From a virus, in the IMG/VR virus record IMGVR_UViG_3300021181_000031, positions 1 to 32,373 of that record: DNA of 32,373 nt; one strand, given 5' to 3'. How positions within the stretch are numbered: the stretch's first letter is position 1; every line of letters starts with the position of its first letter. Below are positions 15,151 through 24,482 of this stretch, piece by piece. Made by a program: the position numbers and the translations under genes. Below the pieces are notes generated by a model. It was not told where the DNA came from and did no database searches. It saw only the letters and a list, made by a program, of their open reading frames with translations.

Positions 15151-16119
15151 ATGTCTATTACGACTACGGGAAACTTGGGGCCTCTTATTTTACAGAGCTT
15201 AGCCCCAGCAATGCTGTACGTACCAACACCAACCATGAATTACATTACGGTTTGCGACAAGGTTTCAATGCCTGTCGGTGGTGGTACTACATGCAGATTT
15301 ATGCGCCCTCGTGCTCTACAGCCCCCTACGGTTCAACTTGGTAACGCAGGAATAGATCCTCCAGCACAAATTCCCCAAAGGGATATCATAGACGCACAAA
15401 TGGCGTTTTTTGGAACTGGATGCATCATAAATGAACAAGTAATTATTCAAGATCAAGAGGGTGTATTAGCTTGGGTGAGTGAAAGACTCGCTGTTGCTAT
15501 GCGCCAAGCCGAGGATTTAATCTTACGAGATTACATCGTTTCAGCTGCTTCCCAGATCAATGCTGGTGGTGGTTCTAACGGTGATAATCCAACTAACCTA
15601 GGAGTTAGTGACTTTAGTTTAGTTGCGACTACTTTGGATACCAACAATGCCTATAAGTTCATGAGTGGTATTGAGGGAATGGATCGTTTTGGATCCGGTC
15701 CTATCCGTTCTGCTTATTTCATGCTTACAAGCACGGAATTGCAAAGTGACATGGATGGACTAACTGCACAAGGATTTTTCAACCAATGGAATTATCCTCA
15801 GAATAGTTCAGCTCTACCTTCTGAATATGGTTCTGTTTATAATATTCGTATCCTCACTGCCTCTGAAGCTCCAGTTGCTAGGGGTGCAAGTGCTAATGGT
15901 CAAGACGTTTATTATAATACCGTTCTTGGAAAACAAGCTATCACACATATAAACCAAGACGGTTTTAGCATGAACTTGATTTATCGTGATCCTTATTATT
16001 CAGGTATGCTTGCACAGAATGCAACTTTAGCGGTTAAATTTGGTCAATCTCAAGCATTAACGCAAGATACAGCGATCCGTAACCTTTTAAGCACGCGTTT
16101 ATCTACGCTGTTTTTATAA
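15151..16119 (+). CDS. major capsid (coat) protein, N4 gp56-like
   Basis: A 322-residue protein with an AGAGGT ribosome site, in the expected place after the scaffold. Features that fit the N4 gp56-type HK97 fold: an N-terminal extension, a strand giving MRPRALQPPTVQLGNAGIDP, the spine helix EGVLAWVSERLAVAMRQAED followed by LILRDYIVSAA, and a C-terminal domain with SVYNIRILTASEAPV and MNLIYRDPYYSGML. It would form the icosahedral shell. G+C and codon use are higher than in the accessory genes. Confidence 0.82.
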   Translation: MSITTTGNLGPLILQSLAPAMLYVPTPTMNYITVCDKVSMPVGGGTTCRFMRPRALQPPTVQLGNAGIDPPAQIPQRDIIDAQMAFFGTGCIINEQVIIQDQEGVLAWVSERLAVAMRQAEDLILRDYIVSAASQINAGGGSNGDNPTNLGVSDFSLVATTLDTNNAYKFMSGIEGMDRFGSGPIRSAYFMLTSTELQSDMDGLTAQGFFNQWNYPQNSSALPSEYGSVYNIRILTASEAPVARGASANGQDVYYNTVLGKQAITHINQDGFSMNLIYRDPYYSGMLAQNATLAVKFGQSQALTQDTAIRNLLSTRLSTLFL

Positions 16120-16131
16120 CAGGAGGTTACT

Positions 16132-17274
16132 ATGGCTGAATATTCAAAATTAGCTCAAGGACAGATCACTGTCCAAACTACTGGAGCTGCAATAGCAGTT
16201 ACTTTGCCTTTCCAACCTCAATATGTCGATATACAGAACCCTTCCAGAATAACTGCTGGATCTGGTGTATATAGCGCGCAATGGCAATTTGATATGGGTC
16301 AAGGTGCTGCAATTGTTAATACTGCCGGTACTATCAGTTATATTACTAGTTCTACTGGGACTGGTATTTCTACTGTTTATGCTGGTTTGGGTTCCCAAAT
16401 GGGTCCTCAAATACTTTTAGGAGCTTCTGGAAGTTTTACGCAAAGTGCCACTGCTCCTACAATCACAACATCGGCAGCTCATGGCTTGTCAGTTGGTAAT
16501 GTTGTTATATTTAACAATCTCTATGAAACTGCTACTACTGGTATGCAACAGATGGCAGGAATTCCATTTGTAGTTTTGACGGTTGGTTCTACAACAACAT
16601 TCACAGTTGGTTGGAATAACAATGGTGGTAACTATACAGCTATTACAGCTGGAGGTTATCAGCCAACTGCTGGAACATATATCGCAGGATTCAAGAAAGT
16701 CCTTTATCCAGCTTTATATGCGCCTGATGTTAGTATCGTTAGTTTTATCAGTACAGCAGCAAGCGGGTTAAATACAACTATTCAGACTACTTCCCCCACC
16801 AACGTTCAAGTTGGCCAAGAAATAGCCTTCCATATCCCAAGCGTTTGGGGTACGACTCAGTTGAATTCACTCCCAAATGGAGTTGTTCCCGGTTCTCCAA
16901 TTTATAGTTATGTTGTATCGGTAACAAATGCTTATACATTTGTTATTAATACTCCATTTACTACATTAACAGCATTTAACCCTAACCAACCTTTTGCTTC
17001 TTTCCCAGGATTGAAGTTTCCAATCGTTGGTCCGGCTGGTGATGTTAACTCTGGAGGATTCCCTTATGCGGGGGCATCATTATATCCTTCACCTACTGTT
17101 TATAATGGATTCCAAGGAAGCGTAACGGTTCCCACTACCACAATCAATGGACCTGGAATACAAGGCGCATATATCAATGCGACATTCCAAGGATTCATAT
17201 TGGGTACTGGTGTGGCTGGTACTGCAACCGATATTATTTACTGGCGAGCTTATTATAATGATTATTCTAACTAA
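16132..17274 (+). CDS. virion structural protein with FCCH-like modules
   Basis: A 380-residue protein, 12 bases after coat, with a consensus AGGAGG site. It is beta-rich, Gly/Thr/Ser-rich and lacks cysteine. The segment ITTSAAHGLSVGNVVIFNNL followed by VLTVGSTTTFTVGW reads like the small beta-barrel annotated in phages as the ubiquitin-activating E1 FCCH domain; a second weaker copy follows around residues 215-280 (VQVGQEIAFHIPSVW). Such proteins are head decoration or head-to-tail proteins. A strong terminator follows directly. Confidence 0.65.
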   Translation: MAEYSKLAQGQITVQTTGAAIAVTLPFQPQYVDIQNPSRITAGSGVYSAQWQFDMGQGAAIVNTAGTISYITSSTGTGISTVYAGLGSQMGPQILLGASGSFTQSATAPTITTSAAHGLSVGNVVIFNNLYETATTGMQQMAGIPFVVLTVGSTTTFTVGWNNNGGNYTAITAGGYQPTAGTYIAGFKKVLYPALYAPDVSIVSFISTAASGLNTTIQTTSPTNVQVGQEIAFHIPSVWGTTQLNSLPNGVVPGSPIYSYVVSVTNAYTFVINTPFTTLTAFNPNQPFASFPGLKFPIVGPAGDVNSGGFPYAGASLYPSPTVYNGFQGSVTVPTTTINGPGIQGAYINATFQGFILGTGVAGTATDIIYWRAYYNDYSN

Positions 17275-17280
17275 TATTAT

Positions 17281-17304
17281 TGGGAGGGGAAACCCTCCCA
17301 TTTT
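17281..17304 (+). terminator. rho-independent terminator after coat-region genes
   Basis: TGGGAGGG and CCCTCCCA form a perfect 8-bp stem with a GAAA tetraloop, followed by TTTT. It lies 7 bases after the stop at 17274 and 10 before the next start. Partial read-through would give high coat expression and lower expression of the downstream tail genes. Confidence 0.85.
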
Positions 17305-17313
17305 AGGTGAAAT

Positions 17314-17739
17314 ATGCAAAGTCCCCCTCTAATTAGTGGCCCAATACCTCCATATTCTAACCCTCCGATTCAGCCACAATATTATTCTCCAAATATTTTC
17401 TTTATTTCTGGAATTGAATTAGGTATAAATACTATTGTGACGATGACGCAGAATACAACATTCGTCATAGGACAATTATGCCGACTTCTCATTCCACATG
17501 CCAATGGAAGCTATCAATTAACCCAACAAACAGGTTATGTGAACGCTATACCTAATCCAAATCAAGTTCAACTTGATCTAAACTCTACCCTGGCAAGTCC
17601 ATTCATCAACACATCAAAAGGATCCCAGCCCCAAATTGTTGCGGTAGGTGATATTAATACCGGACAAATAGTTTCTACAGGTAGGATTCAACCTAATTTA
17701 AACATACCAGGAAGTTTTATAAATATTAGCCCAATATGA
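17314..17739 (+). CDS. structural protein with FCCH-like fold
   Basis: A 141-residue protein with a Pro/Gln/Tyr-rich N-terminal arm (about 30 residues) and then a small beta-barrel with alternating turns (TQNTTFVIGQLCRLLIPHAN, VNAIPNPNQVQLDLNSTLAS), again like the FCCH-type module of its neighbour at 16132. An AGGTGA site precedes the ATG. Probably a virion protein of the head-tail region. Confidence 0.6.
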   Translation: MQSPPLISGPIPPYSNPPIQPQYYSPNIFFISGIELGINTIVTMTQNTTFVIGQLCRLLIPHANGSYQLTQQTGYVNAIPNPNQVQLDLNSTLASPFINTSKGSQPQIVAVGDINTGQIVSTGRIQPNLNIPGSFINISPI

Positions 17740-17745
17740 GGACAT

Positions 17746-18330
17746 ATGACTGATAAACCAGTACCAAAGAATAGTGAATCAGCTAAAGAACTAGACAGAC
17801 TAGAGAAGCAATTCGATTCATACAAAGAAAAAGTAGATACATTAACACTAGATCGGATGAATGAATCTCCAAAAAAAGAACATGAGCCACAAACCAAAAT
17901 AGCTCAGAACGATATTGCTAAAGCTCCAGATATTTACTTAAAACCTCATCGATCAATTAGTAGCAGAGAACCATTTAACGAAAAATACCGCTCTGATTAT
18001 CAATTCGCTAAAGAATGTGTTTTCTTGATTGCCGAGAATAATGAGATGAAAGGAGAAATTATCGAAATGTGGACTAAACCCTTTCCCGGAATGCCAGCAG
18101 AATTCTGGAATATACCAGTTAACATACCTATTTGGGCTCCCAGATATGTTGCAGAGCAATTAAAAAGATGTAGCTATCACGTTTTGAAGATGGATGAAAC
18201 TAAGAGAACTGGAAGAAGTATGCTTGGAGATGATGTAGGTGCTTTTGTCGTCGATTCAACTGTAAATCGACTCGATGCACACCCTGCAACAAAGAAGAAG
18301 TCAATATTTATGGGTGCTAATACATTTTAA
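17746..18330 (+). CDS. protein of the head-tail region, unknown fold
   Basis: A 194-residue protein with an acidic/basic helical N-terminus (residues 1-65, coiled-coil-like around AKELDRLEKQFDSYKEKVD) and a compact C-terminal domain rich in Trp and Pro (EMWTKPFPGMPAEFWNIPV). The ribosome site GAGGA precedes the ATG by 5 bases. Its place before the tail-adaptor gene suggests a head-completion or internal protein, not certain. Confidence 0.6.
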   Translation: MTDKPVPKNSESAKELDRLEKQFDSYKEKVDTLTLDRMNESPKKEHEPQTKIAQNDIAKAPDIYLKPHRSISSREPFNEKYRSDYQFAKECVFLIAENNEMKGEIIEMWTKPFPGMPAEFWNIPVNIPIWAPRYVAEQLKRCSYHVLKMDETKRTGRSMLGDDVGAFVVDSTVNRLDAHPATKKKSIFMGANTF

Positions 18331-18347
18331 TGTAAAGAGGTTTAGTT

Positions 18348-19550
18348 ATCAATTTACTACAAGATATAATCACTTACATTAGGCGTATATTAAAGAATTC
18401 TTCTAATTCTACTATAACTGATAATCTTATTATAGATTACATTAATAGATTTTGGTTGATGGATGTGCAAGCAAGAATGCAATTATTCGACTTCAAAACT
18501 ACTTATCAGTTCGAAACTCAACCTAATGTTGATCAATACAACATGCCGTTATATTCGGTGCAGCTTCAACCAGGTGCTCAAGTCATTGCGATGTATCCTG
18601 TCTATCAAGGATTCTTACAACCTTGCGCTGTTAATGGAATTAGGGTTCCTTTATTTACTCAATTTGACCAATTCTATAATCAGTGGCCTCCGTATGTACA
18701 GTCTTACCGTCAAATAGCTACCGGTGACGGAACTAATGGTCCATACACACTAACACTTCCGATTGGTCTTGGTGTTACAACAACTGTTAATCAACAGCCT
18801 AGCGGAATTCTTCGCGGACATGTGGATATGGCTGGTATTATTGCAACTGGAGTAAATCAGGATCCGCCAATCAATGATAATTTGAATATGAATATACCAT
18901 TCACTAGCATTATATCGGCTTTATTCTTCACTTCTACGGATGCTACAGGTGCCAATGTCATTGTGCAAGATAGCGGCCAGTTCCTAACTGGCAATGTTAA
19001 CTATGGACTGCTAATGTCACCTGGTCCTTATCCATTTGGATATTCTGCTTTACCCAATCCCATTCCCCTTCCTACACCTTATAGTACTACACAAAATACC
19101 ATTAATTATCTCACTGGTATTGCAACTAATGTATATTTCCCTACAGCAATACCCGCAGGACAAGCGATTAACGCACAGGCTTACTTCTTCGAACCAGGTC
19201 TTCCTAGGGCACTCTTATTCTACAATAACACCATCACATTAAGAAATACTCCGGATATTCAGTACTTAGTAAGTCTAGAAGCTTATCTAACACCTGCTGC
19301 ATTCCTCACACAAAGCCAAGCGGTGCAGTTCGCATATATGTCGGAATACATTAGCCGGGGGTCCGTAAGAAAAATACTATCAGATACTGGCGATTGGAAC
19401 CAGTTTAATGCTTACGAACCTCTATTTAGAGAACAGGAATTACTTGTATGGAAAAGAAGCCAAAGACAATGGACGAGCACTAGAACTGACACGATCTATT
19501 CCAATACAGGTTTCCAATCTAACTATAACCAAAGTTCAATAGGTACATAA
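18348..19550 (+). CDS. head-tail adaptor/tail protein with probable AUC start
   Basis: The first ATG in this frame is at 18456, but clear coding sequence extends upstream: LLQDIITYIRRILKNSSNST, then TDNLIIDYINRFWLMD, without any ATG, GTG, TTG or CTG start before the in-frame TAA at 18333. An AGAGG site lies exactly 7 bases before ATC at 18348, so translation probably starts at AUC, giving 400 residues. The N-terminal helices resemble podoviral head-tail adaptor proteins; the large beta-rich remainder (MYPVYQGFLQPCAVNGIRVP) would build the tail. The C-terminus has a charged helix (EYISRGSVRKILSDTGDWN). Confidence 0.7.
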   Translation: MNLLQDIITYIRRILKNSSNSTITDNLIIDYINRFWLMDVQARMQLFDFKTTYQFETQPNVDQYNMPLYSVQLQPGAQVIAMYPVYQGFLQPCAVNGIRVPLFTQFDQFYNQWPPYVQSYRQIATGDGTNGPYTLTLPIGLGVTTTVNQQPSGILRGHVDMAGIIATGVNQDPPINDNLNMNIPFTSIISALFFTSTDATGANVIVQDSGQFLTGNVNYGLLMSPGPYPFGYSALPNPIPLPTPYSTTQNTINYLTGIATNVYFPTAIPAGQAINAQAYFFEPGLPRALLFYNNTITLRNTPDIQYLVSLEAYLTPAAFLTQSQAVQFAYMSEYISRGSVRKILSDTGDWNQFNAYEPLFREQELLVWKRSQRQWTSTRTDTIYSNTGFQSNYNQSSIGT

Positions 19551-20183
19551 ATGGGTCTATTCGTTAACAATCAAAATATTCCATTTGCTCCTAATAATCC
19601 TTCTGTAGATCAACCTGATATGCAGACAAACACAAATTCGATTATTAACTGGGCTAAGGTCGATCACCAAGGTTACAATGTAAGCCAAGGTGGTTATCAT
19701 ACTGTAGTGCATTTAATCGATAATATAGTCGATCCTATGAATGTCCCTCCAGCAGGACCTTTGTTAGGAGCTGGAGAATTATATACAAAAACAATTGGTC
19801 CCGCACTTGCACCCATTACACAGGATACAGCACTATTTTACCAAACAGCAGGTGGAATAATCACCCAAATGACGGTAAATCTTGATCCTGTTCAGAGTGC
19901 TAGTAATGGTTATACATTTATTCCTGGTGGCTTTATTGTTCAATGGGGTTTTATTACCATCGTTAATGGAACAACAATTTATCCTGTTACGTATAATGTT
20001 ACATATCCCACTAAAACTGTAAATGTAACTCCTATAATAGTATGTAGGAACACTGGAACAGCAGTTATTTGTTGCGTTTATCCTATAAATGGTACAATTG
20101 GTAATACAGGTGTACAATTCAATATAACGAATAGTGATTCCACTAACTTTAAACAAATATTTTGGACTTCTATAGGTTTTTGA
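19551..20183 (+). CDS. tail protein with fibre-like C-terminal domain
   Basis: A 210-residue protein. The C-terminal 80 residues (PGGFIVQWGFITIVNGTTIY, ending FKQIFWTSIGF) resemble the gp53-like knob found at the end of phage tail fibres, where a QWG strand opens and a W-x-x-IG-F/Y strand closes the domain. The N-terminal part has a collar-like sequence (INWAKVDHQGYNVSQGGYHT). The stop codon overlaps the next ATG by one base. Likely a tail or fibre-attachment protein. Confidence 0.65.
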   Translation: MGLFVNNQNIPFAPNNPSVDQPDMQTNTNSIINWAKVDHQGYNVSQGGYHTVVHLIDNIVDPMNVPPAGPLLGAGELYTKTIGPALAPITQDTALFYQTAGGIITQMTVNLDPVQSASNGYTFIPGGFIVQWGFITIVNGTTIYPVTYNVTYPTKTVNVTPIIVCRNTGTAVICCVYPINGTIGNTGVQFNITNSDSTNFKQIFWTSIGF

Positions 20184-23100
20184 TGCAAATGCTTCAAGTT
20201 ATTCCTATCGATAAGGGCTTAAAGACTGATAGAGAAGCATTCAATATCGATAATGATAGCTTTCCGACTCTTGTTAATGCCTATCAATGGCGTGGTCGTA
20301 TAAAGAGAAAGCGAGGTACAGCTTTTCTATGTAGGCTTCAGCGATTCTTCAATTCGGCTATTACCTCTTATGGATCGATCGTATCTGTCACACTAGATGG
20401 AACTGGAAGTGCTAACTTCCTGACAGGTTTTGCCCTTCAAACAAATGGTAGCATTGTCCCTGGTACTGTCACTTTCACTGATAGTAATACGGGAGATGTT
20501 TACACAGATCCTGCAATGAACGGAACTCTATTAGGTACTCCAGCTGGATCAGGAACCATTAACTATGCCACAGGTATTATCAATATTGGAGTTGGTAATG
20601 CTGGACACATAATCACGACAGTTTCTTTCGTCTACAATCCTGCTTTACCAGTAATGGGGTTGGAATTCTTCTTTCCAAATCCTACGGTAAATCCTGGAAC
20701 TGTAGGTTTTGATACTACCTATGCTTACAATATCTCCTCAATGTTCCCTTATGCGGCTAATGATGTCAGTTTTTATTGGAATCCTGCAACAGGCTTGTAT
20801 CCAGGTTATGTAGCTAAACCAACACCAACCCAAACATCGTGGAATGGACAAAACTATCAGCAGTTCTGGACAACAAACTATCAGGGGGCAATGTGGGCTA
20901 CTAATGGAATTAACATTCCATTCACTATCACTAATATAGGCATGCAATATGCCCCAACCAATACAATTACCTATGTTTCAAATACAACAGGACCTCCAGC
21001 TACTCTAACGCTAACTATAACTAATTGCCCTTTAGTTATTGGTGATTTCGTTTTTGCTAATGAATTCACTGGAGGAACAGGACTAAACTTCCAAACAGGT
21101 TATGTCACCGCTTCTGCTCCGAATACTCCACCATTGGCCACCAAGACAATTACTATCACTTTTCCTAATGCAACTCTTTCTGCGGGGCCATTTGCTCCGG
21201 GAATCATTCAGTATGTCACGAATAGATCATCAACTACTATAGATTGCATACGCTGGTATGATGGAAGCCCGACTAACAATAGCCTAACTAATCCAGTTTT
21301 CAATAATGTATCTGGATGGGTTAACTTCCAGCCTCCCCTTTCACAAGGACCATATAGCATTGCTGACCTTCCTCCTGCTATATATTACTTGGTAGGTGCT
21401 AGAATGATCTTTCCCTTCAAGGATCGATTGCTTTTCATTGGTCCTGTTGTCCAAACTTCAGCTGCTGGCAGTCAAGTCTATCTTCAGGATACTGTCATAT
21501 ATAGCCAGAATGGAACTCCATACTACACGGCATCATATACGAATACTCCTAATGCTGCTATCGACACACCAACTAGCATTACTAATATATTTAATCCTTT
21601 ATTAGTTCCTCCTAATGAGACTGCCACTAGTCCTGCATGGTTCGAAGATCAAACAGGTTTTGGAGGATTCGTTTCTGCTGGTGTCAATGATAGTATAATT
21701 TCTGTATCACCGAATGAAGATGTGCTTATCATGGGATTCACTAAATTCCAAACAAGATTTATTTTCACGGGGAATATACTTCCTTTCGAATTCTTTATCG
21801 TTAACTCAGAGTTAGGTACAAGTAGCACGTTCTCATTTATCAATATGGATCAAGGTATCATTTCTAGGGGTAGCCGTGGATATATCATTACTAGCCAAGT
21901 TGGTGCTCAGCGTGTAGATTTGGATATACCTGATGAAGTTTTCGAGATAAATCTTCTAAACAACGGCACTGAACGTTTCACTGCACAAAGAGATTTTATA
22001 AATGAATGGATTTATTTCACCTATAATAGTGGAAACTCTGATCCCACTTCTTACATTTTTCCTAACCAGACACTACAGTTTAATTATAGAGATAATAGTT
22101 ATGCTCTGTTTAATGAGTCTTATACTACATACGGCTCTTTTACAGCACAAACAGGAATAACCTGGGCAACTTTACCTCCTTCTTTAACATGGAACTCTTG
22201 GAATACTCCCTGGAATTCTGGCAATTCTACTTTACTTCAGCCCACTGTCATTGCTGGTAACCAAGAAGGATTCGTACTATTCCGAGATGAGGATTTAGCA
22301 GGCACAAATGAATCAGTTTCACTATATATTACTAGCTATACAGATAATACTTTTACTGTATTTAATCATGGATTGAATGAAAATGACTATATTGTTATCT
22401 CAGGTATGCTAGGAACAATTGGAGCATTACTTAATGGTAATATTTTTTCTGTCTTCATGATTACTCAGAATACATTCATGCTAAATCCTTCTGTAGTCAC
22501 AGCAGGAACTACCTATTTCGGTGGTGGACTGATTACTAGGATGTATGTCCCATTCATTCAGACTAAGCAATTCCCAGTTGCTTGGGGAATAGGCAGAAAA
22601 GTTAGAATGGGTATGCAGCAATATCTTTTGACTACGACTAATTTAGGGCAAATAATCCTTCAGATATACCTAAGCCAGAATTCTGATACTCCATATAACA
22701 TGGGACCAATAGTACCTGCTGCTCAAAGCACTAATAATTCATTGATCTATAGTGATATTCTATTTACTTCACCTGAATTATACACGCAAGTTTGCAATAA
22801 TATACCTCTAGGTACTATAGGAAATGGCGTTTTTCTTACATTTATGTTTAACTACTTCACTGAGTTCTTTGTTGTAGGTAATTTAGTTCCTGGTAGCGTT
22901 TTCATAAGCGTAGGAAATGTGGCTACCTTCCAAGATAACGGTACAGGTGGATTCACTGCAACGGGTACCGGTACTTCCGTTGGTTCACTTGTAATGTATA
23001 ACCAGGGAATAATCGTGATTGCTTTCACAGTAGCTCCAACAGATGATATCGCAACGACTAATTTCAATTATTATGTTAGCAATTTACAGAACCCTACAGC

Positions 23101-23278
23101 AGCATCTCAAAATCAAATTTGGCACAGGATAAATACATCTCTTATCGGAGATACAGTGCAACTTGGATTCACAATGTCTGATACTCAGATGAGAGATTCC
23201 ACCTTCCCTAATCAGTTTGCAGAGATAGAATTACATGGCTTCCAAATGGAAGTAGAGCCTTCGGGGTACTTGGCTTGA
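20183..23278 (+). CDS. large tail protein (tail stabilisation/needle complex type)
   Basis: I start at ATG 20183 (MQMLQVIPIDKGLKTDREAF), which overlaps the previous stop as TGATG; an upstream ATG at 20162 would run deep into that gene. The 1031-residue product is the largest in the window. The N-terminus (LVNAYQWRGRIKRKRG) and the YFFPFKDRLLFIGP-type strands are typical of large podoviral tail-tube or stabilisation proteins with a beta-propeller-like core. Two FCCH-like modules can be traced (YTDNTFTVFNHGLNENDYIV with TQNTFML). It probably forms the tail hub below the portal and adaptor. Confidence 0.65.
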   Translation: MQMLQVIPIDKGLKTDREAFNIDNDSFPTLVNAYQWRGRIKRKRGTAFLCRLQRFFNSAITSYGSIVSVTLDGTGSANFLTGFALQTNGSIVPGTVTFTDSNTGDVYTDPAMNGTLLGTPAGSGTINYATGIINIGVGNAGHIITTVSFVYNPALPVMGLEFFFPNPTVNPGTVGFDTTYAYNISSMFPYAANDVSFYWNPATGLYPGYVAKPTPTQTSWNGQNYQQFWTTNYQGAMWATNGINIPFTITNIGMQYAPTNTITYVSNTTGPPATLTLTITNCPLVIGDFVFANEFTGGTGLNFQTGYVTASAPNTPPLATKTITITFPNATLSAGPFAPGIIQYVTNRSSTTIDCIRWYDGSPTNNSLTNPVFNNVSGWVNFQPPLSQGPYSIADLPPAIYYLVGARMIFPFKDRLLFIGPVVQTSAAGSQVYLQDTVIYSQNGTPYYTASYTNTPNAAIDTPTSITNIFNPLLVPPNETATSPAWFEDQTGFGGFVSAGVNDSIISVSPNEDVLIMGFTKFQTRFIFTGNILPFEFFIVNSELGTSSTFSFINMDQGIISRGSRGYIITSQVGAQRVDLDIPDEVFEINLLNNGTERFTAQRDFINEWIYFTYNSGNSDPTSYIFPNQTLQFNYRDNSYALFNESYTTYGSFTAQTGITWATLPPSLTWNSWNTPWNSGNSTLLQPTVIAGNQEGFVLFRDEDLAGTNESVSLYITSYTDNTFTVFNHGLNENDYIVISGMLGTIGALLNGNIFSVFMITQNTFMLNPSVVTAGTTYFGGGLITRMYVPFIQTKQFPVAWGIGRKVRMGMQQYLLTTTNLGQIILQIYLSQNSDTPYNMGPIVPAAQSTNNSLIYSDILFTSPELYTQVCNNIPLGTIGNGVFLTFMFNYFTEFFVVGNLVPGSVFISVGNVATFQDNGTGGFTATGTGTSVGSLVMYNQGIIVIAFTVAPTDDIATTNFNYYVSNLQNPTAASQNQIWHRINTSLIGDTVQLGFTMSDTQMRDSTFPNQFAEIELHGFQMEVEPSGYLA

Positions 23279-23754
23279 ATAATAACACTATCATCAATAC
23301 AGGTTCTTTCCTTAGAACTTCAAGGAACTTCCCGGATGATCTTAAGCAATTAGCTATTGAAGTGAATCGTGCCTATATTGAGATAGCGAGAAATGTCAAC
23401 GAACGTACCATTGGCCTATTCACAGTCACTCGCTCTACTTCTGCAGGCGAGAACTGGTTTATTACAAAGAATCAGCAACAGCAGAGTCTTAGGCAAACAT
23501 ACATTTGGGCTGACGGTAATTTAACTATACCTCATGGAATTAATCTATTTACACTAACTAACTTTGTTAGGATTTGGGGAACATTCTTCGATGGTACGAA
23601 TTGGCAGACTCTACCCTATGTTGACTTGACAAGTGTTACCAATCAGATTAATGTTAAAGTGAATGATACAAATATTGTAATCACAAAAGGTGCTGGGGCA
23701 CCACCAGCTTGCATGAATGGATTAGTAACCATAGAATGGATTTCTGTACCCTAA
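23275..23754 (+). CDS. tail-associated protein
   Basis: A 159-residue protein starting with TTG in a TTGA overlap with the stop of the large tail gene. The N-terminal helix (FPDDLKQLAIEVNRAYIEIA) followed by a beta-rich domain (YIWADGNLTIPHGINLF, WGTFFDGTNW) suggests a trimeric fibre or tail-tip subunit, a design seen in short podoviral tail proteins. No closer family recognised. Confidence 0.6.
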   Translation: MNNNTIINTGSFLRTSRNFPDDLKQLAIEVNRAYIEIARNVNERTIGLFTVTRSTSAGENWFITKNQQQQSLRQTYIWADGNLTIPHGINLFTLTNFVRIWGTFFDGTNWQTLPYVDLTSVTNQINVKVNDTNIVITKGAGAPPACMNGLVTIEWISVP

Positions 23755-23763
23755 GGAGACATT

Positions 23764-24480
23764 ATGAATTATGGCATGAATAGAACTGGAAACCTTCCCG
23801 CTGACCCTAGCGGTAAGTCTATGACTAAGCGAGGAGGAGGAAGAAATGATGTCATTCCTAAGGGTTACCGAAAAGGACAAGTACAAAACTTCACTCCTGA
23901 AATGATAGATCTATTCCAGAGTCTATTCGGATATTTAGGTCCTGATAGTGATATTGCTAGACTAGGAGGAGGTGATCAATCCAGGTTCGACGAGATAGAG
24001 GCTCCAGCTTTCAGGCAATTCAATGATGTGCTTGAAGGGATCAGTAATAGATTTAGTGGGGGATCTGGAAGAGGTAGCCTAGGAGGGCGTCGATCTAGCG
24101 CCTTCCAGAATGCTAATACAGCTGCTGCTAGCAACTTTGCACAAGACTTGGCTTCTAGGCGTCATGATCTTTCTAGGCAGGCTATCCAAGATCTGATGGG
24201 AATGAGTAATCAATTGCTAGGTCAAAGGCCTTATGAGCAGTTTTTACAACCAAAACAACAGAAAGAGCCTAGCGGATGGGAAACATTCGGTCAATCTGCA
24301 CTTAGAACTGCTGGGGGTGCTGCTGCTGGCTTTCTAACAGGTGGTCCTGCTGGCGCTGTTGCTGGTGGCGCTGCTGGTTTATATAGTGGATTGAGTGCAG
24401 GAAATAAAGGGTATGGGAACTATTCCGATACTGCGCAAGGAGATGCTTCTATGCTTAGAAATAACTACGGAGTGAGGTAA
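23764..24480 (+). CDS. probable DNA-ejection (internal virion) protein, glycine-rich
   Basis: A 238-residue protein with a GGAG-type site 4 bases before the ATG. The first 100 residues are polar and Gly/Arg-rich, the middle is helical (NFAQDLASRRHDLSRQAIQD), and residues 180-215 form a glycine-zipper membrane segment (GGAAAGFLTGGPAGAVAGG). Glycine zippers occur in podoviral ejection proteins that form the channel for DNA entry. First of three consecutive genes of this kind, which matches the usual three-gene ejection cluster after the tail genes. Confidence 0.65.
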   Translation: MNYGMNRTGNLPADPSGKSMTKRGGGRNDVIPKGYRKGQVQNFTPEMIDLFQSLFGYLGPDSDIARLGGGDQSRFDEIEAPAFRQFNDVLEGISNRFSGGSGRGSLGGRRSSAFQNANTAAASNFAQDLASRRHDLSRQAIQDLMGMSNQLLGQRPYEQFLQPKQQKEPSGWETFGQSALRTAGGAAAGFLTGGPAGAVAGGAAGLYSGLSAGNKGYGNYSDTAQGDASMLRNNYGVR

Positions 24481-24482
24481 AT

